Positions 61,368 to 64,000 of a stretch of DNA of 64,000 bases are shown piece after piece. This DNA is from Dasyornis broadbenti. Its lineage: Eukaryota; Chordata; Aves; Passeriformes; Dasyornithidae. Position numbers and translations under genes: made by a program. Each line of letters begins with the position of its first letter. Position 1 is the stretch's first letter. The stretch covers positions 1,182,420 to 1,246,419 of the forward strand of contig VZRN01004661.1 of assembly GCA_013397935.1 (NCBI GenBank), in the 5' to 3' direction. The notes beneath the pieces are model-generated. The model was not told the origin of the DNA. It made no database searches and saw only the letters and a list, made by a program, of their open reading frames with translations.

Positions 61368-64000
61368 GTGCTTTTGCCTTCAGACACCTTCACTGGAGGA
61401 TCTAGAGCTACAGCCAATACTAATTTATGGAAAGAATTGTTTTAATGCACAGGAAAAAAAATCTTACAAGATTAAAAGCCTGGGGAGAAGGAAAGGGCAG
61501 GAGAGATGATTTCCAGCCTTTTATTCTGCATGTTTGATTGTTTGATGTTTGCTGTTTAAATGGTGGCATCTTGGGGTCAAGGATAGAGATACAAATTCCC
61601 TACTGTTTTTGGGGTGGTAGGTACTGTAACATGGCACTGATCTGACTCTGACCTCTGGAAGCCACTAAAAAATGATTGGAAACAAAGCACTGGGGAGAAA
61701 GGTGGGACTGGTGTAATTGATTAGAAATGTCTACAAAAAGCCAGCAGTTTCAGGGGTTCCCTGCTATCCTCGCTGCTGGTGTAGTTTGGTGGGTGAGAAG
61801 TGCAGCATTACCACATGGATGTTCAGATGGCTGATTTGTGATGGGTGTTGGGACTGGATTTGGGTGTGGGCACGAGGCCCTGTGGGCGGGCCTGGTTGTA
61901 TTTCAGCCCTCCCTGTGCACTGCAAAAACACATCTTCAGGCCTTCTGACAGTCAGACCGTACTGATTCAACATATATTTAGATGTAAAAACCTGTTTAAT
62001 TTTCATACATTTTAACTACAGAAGAATTATGAGCTCCATTAAAAGCGCAGGCCAATTCAAACCATTCTAAATCTCCCACAGGTATCAATGGCCTCTGCCA
62101 ACTTGGAGATAAACTAATGTTACTTGTGGTCTGCCAAGAGACCATTTCTGGGTACCAGCATTCTTACACTTTACCTACATCTCCTTGGATTCAATGGCTG
62201 TTAAGCACATGCCTAAAGTTAAGCTCCTTATAAGATATGTTGCTGAGTATGAAACATAATTAAGACTTAAGAACAGTAAAAGAGCCTGTAGCTGCTCATG
62301 ATCCGTCTCTCCTTTCTCCAGACCTTGAAAATAGAAATGATGAGAATTCCCAAGGGATTGATGTTTTAATTTTATTTTGTGTTTTCGTTTTGTTAAGGAT
62401 TTCACTCTATAAAAGTGGAGTGAGAAGAAAAGTTTGTTACACGGGTTTTTGTTAAAACTGAAGCAGCAGAATAAATAGGTGACTATGAAAAGCTGAACCA
62501 GGTCACTATTATTCTTGGCGACTAATTAACATCTGTGTTGTTTAAATGTTGATAACTGCACTTGTTTCTTTAATACATCTTCCTGCTTTTCCTGTGTGGA
62601 AAAGCAGAGGGTGAGAGGCTGATCACCTGCAGCTCAAGACAAATATTGCTGTGCCTAAGATTTGCTGGTCAGGTACTGTAAGAAAGTGAGTTTTTGAAAC
62701 AGAGTAGATAGATGATCCCTTTGTGAATTTAACAGCGCTTGAATAAAGAGTAATTAACCCCTTACAGTATCGTATATAGCATTTCCATGCCATACTTTTA
62801 GTTTAGTGCCTCTGGGATTTTAGCCATCACCTCTTGAAATCCATTGTAAAGCTCTTGGTAGCTTTGGAGCTGCTGGACCAAATCTTGACAGAGCAGCTTC
62901 GATACTTTTATAATGTAAAAGAACTATTATAGCTCAGAGCTGTGCTCATATTCCTGCTGGCAGCAAGGTGAAGGCTGTTTGACTCGAGCCCAGCACAGTC
63001 CTGTTCACGTTTGAAGCCCTGTATGAATGATTGTGAGCAGTACTGAGGTTGGGGAAAATCTGGTGATTTAGTTGGTGTTGAAAGAGTTGATACTGTTTCT
63101 CCTTATAGAGAGAGTGCAGTGTCTTGCTTTCCACACTTAGGCATTTAAGCATTTAGCAATTAAAAAAACAAGGTGCTGCCTCCACTGTCGCAGTATTTGG
63201 TCACAAAGCAAGATCAATATTGCTGATTTTGCCATCTTTACATAGAAGTGGGATTAGAATTTCTACCCCACTCCTTTCCTACTTTTGGTACATATACAAC
63301 TCTTTTAAGCAATACAGAATTGATTAAAAAAAAAGCCAACCTAGCAGCATAAACCAAAACCAACTGTGTTTATTGAAGCGTTTTGTTCATCATAGCTGCT
63401 ACTTACCATTCTTATTCATCGGGCGTTTACAGAGAAAGCCTGTCTTGATATCTTGAAGGCACTTTTAATGAGTACACATCATGAATTTTCCAACTGCTTT
63501 TAGATTGAAAATGATTTCCTTTCTATTTGTCAGAGAATCATGTTATTTTACATTTTAAAAGGTTCTTGCACACCTCCCCAGCACCTGGATTGTAAGTGAT
63601 TATTGGCTATTGTAGTTTGAAAGTGAAAGTTGGTAGAATTTACTTCAAGCCTGTTCAACTAAATAAAAAAGTTAACTTCTGCTTAAAAAAAGGAATAAAA
63701 CTACCACATAGCTACTGTACTCTCAGCTAAATACTTGCTTTGATATATTAATGCAAAAGGTTAAATCCTGCACTCCTTCTTTGTACAGCACCTGTACCAG
63801 CCACTCCAAAACTCTTTGCAGAATACTCAACCCGTCAGACTCCTCCTGTCAGGATGCTAAAAGTTTATGAGGGTTCAAAGTGTGGACTGGTCAAAATCAT
63901 CAAGGAAAATCTGTTCAAGTTTCTTCAACAGAAAGACCTTATTTCTGGTTTGGGAAGCACCCTGATAAAATTGGTTGGAGACTGGAAGGCAATCTGGGAA

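Larger units (their letters stand above)
52621..64000. other. 3' flanking region without recognised genes
   Basis: More than 11 kb beyond the inferred transcript end holds no exon or RNA gene I can support. Contents are three blocks like conserved non-coding elements between 53.2 and 55.3 kb, A runs at 54209 and 58206, a TG/TA microsatellite at 57.4 kb, a GC-rich patch near 58.4-58.5 kb, an A/C-rich tract at 60.7 kb and a CR1 fragment at 61.2 kb. In other vertebrates TOX3 is followed by a long gene desert towards SALL1, which fits. Open frames here are short and unrecognised. Confidence 0.75.

Noticed and set aside
62041..62100. Short resemblance (AATTCAAACCATTCTA) to a CR1 3' end
   Set aside because: Only about 16 bases match and the upstream CR1 body is absent, so chance is likely.
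1..64000. CRISPR arrays, operons, rRNA, tRNA, phage or plasmid features
   Set aside because: No regularly spaced repeats, no ribosomal or tRNA motifs and no prokaryotic gene density; the window is vertebrate intron and gene desert.

Overview
The window is a piece of a vertebrate nuclear genome, almost certainly a bird. It carries seven-exon-style gene structure with GT/AG introns, AT-rich introns, and two CR1 LINE 3' ends, one of them with the ATTCTATG tail typical of avian CR1. There is very little other interspersed repeat. A single N at 22988 shows that it comes from a draft assembly. I see no bacterial, phage, plasmid or CRISPR content.

The only protein-coding gene I can support is TOX3 (TNRC9/CAGF9), on the + strand. 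Six coding exons are present, numbered 2 to 7 by the human gene: 28284-28349, 32286-32540, 45782-46051, 47392-47619, 48968-49048 and 50765-51508. They join in one frame to give 547 codons plus a stop. With the roughly 29 residues that exon 1 supplies in other vertebrates, the protein would be about 576 aa, the usual TOX3 length. The parts are an acidic/Pro-rich N-terminal region (exons 2-4), a Ser/Pro linker ending in an acidic patch (exon 4), a lysine-rich nuclear localisation stretch and a single HMG box split over exons 5 and 6, and a glutamine-rich C-terminal domain in exon 7. The 3' UTR follows, with a likely polyadenylation signal near 52591 or 52616.

Layout: 1-28283 is read as intron 1. 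Exon 1 and the promoter were not found and probably lie upstream of the window. 28284-51508 holds the coding exons and introns 2-6. 51509 to about 52620 is 3' UTR. From there to 64000 is apparently gene-free 3' flank, and in other vertebrates TOX3 also sits in a gene desert rich in developmental enhancers. Many intronic and flanking blocks look like conserved non-coding elements (dense homeodomain and POU-type AT-rich motifs, few repeats). That is pattern judgement only, because no alignment could be made.

Points worth a second look are a CAGCAG tandem acceptor at exon 3, the fully symmetric phase-0 exon set with a weak exon 2 donor, the interrupted polyglutamine tract, two ancient MIR-type SINE relics in intron 1, a CpG cluster at 10.95 kb, a GC-rich island in intron 4, and a poly-A/N/poly-T structure that may be an assembly fault. 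I found no sign of a wholly new biological system in the window.
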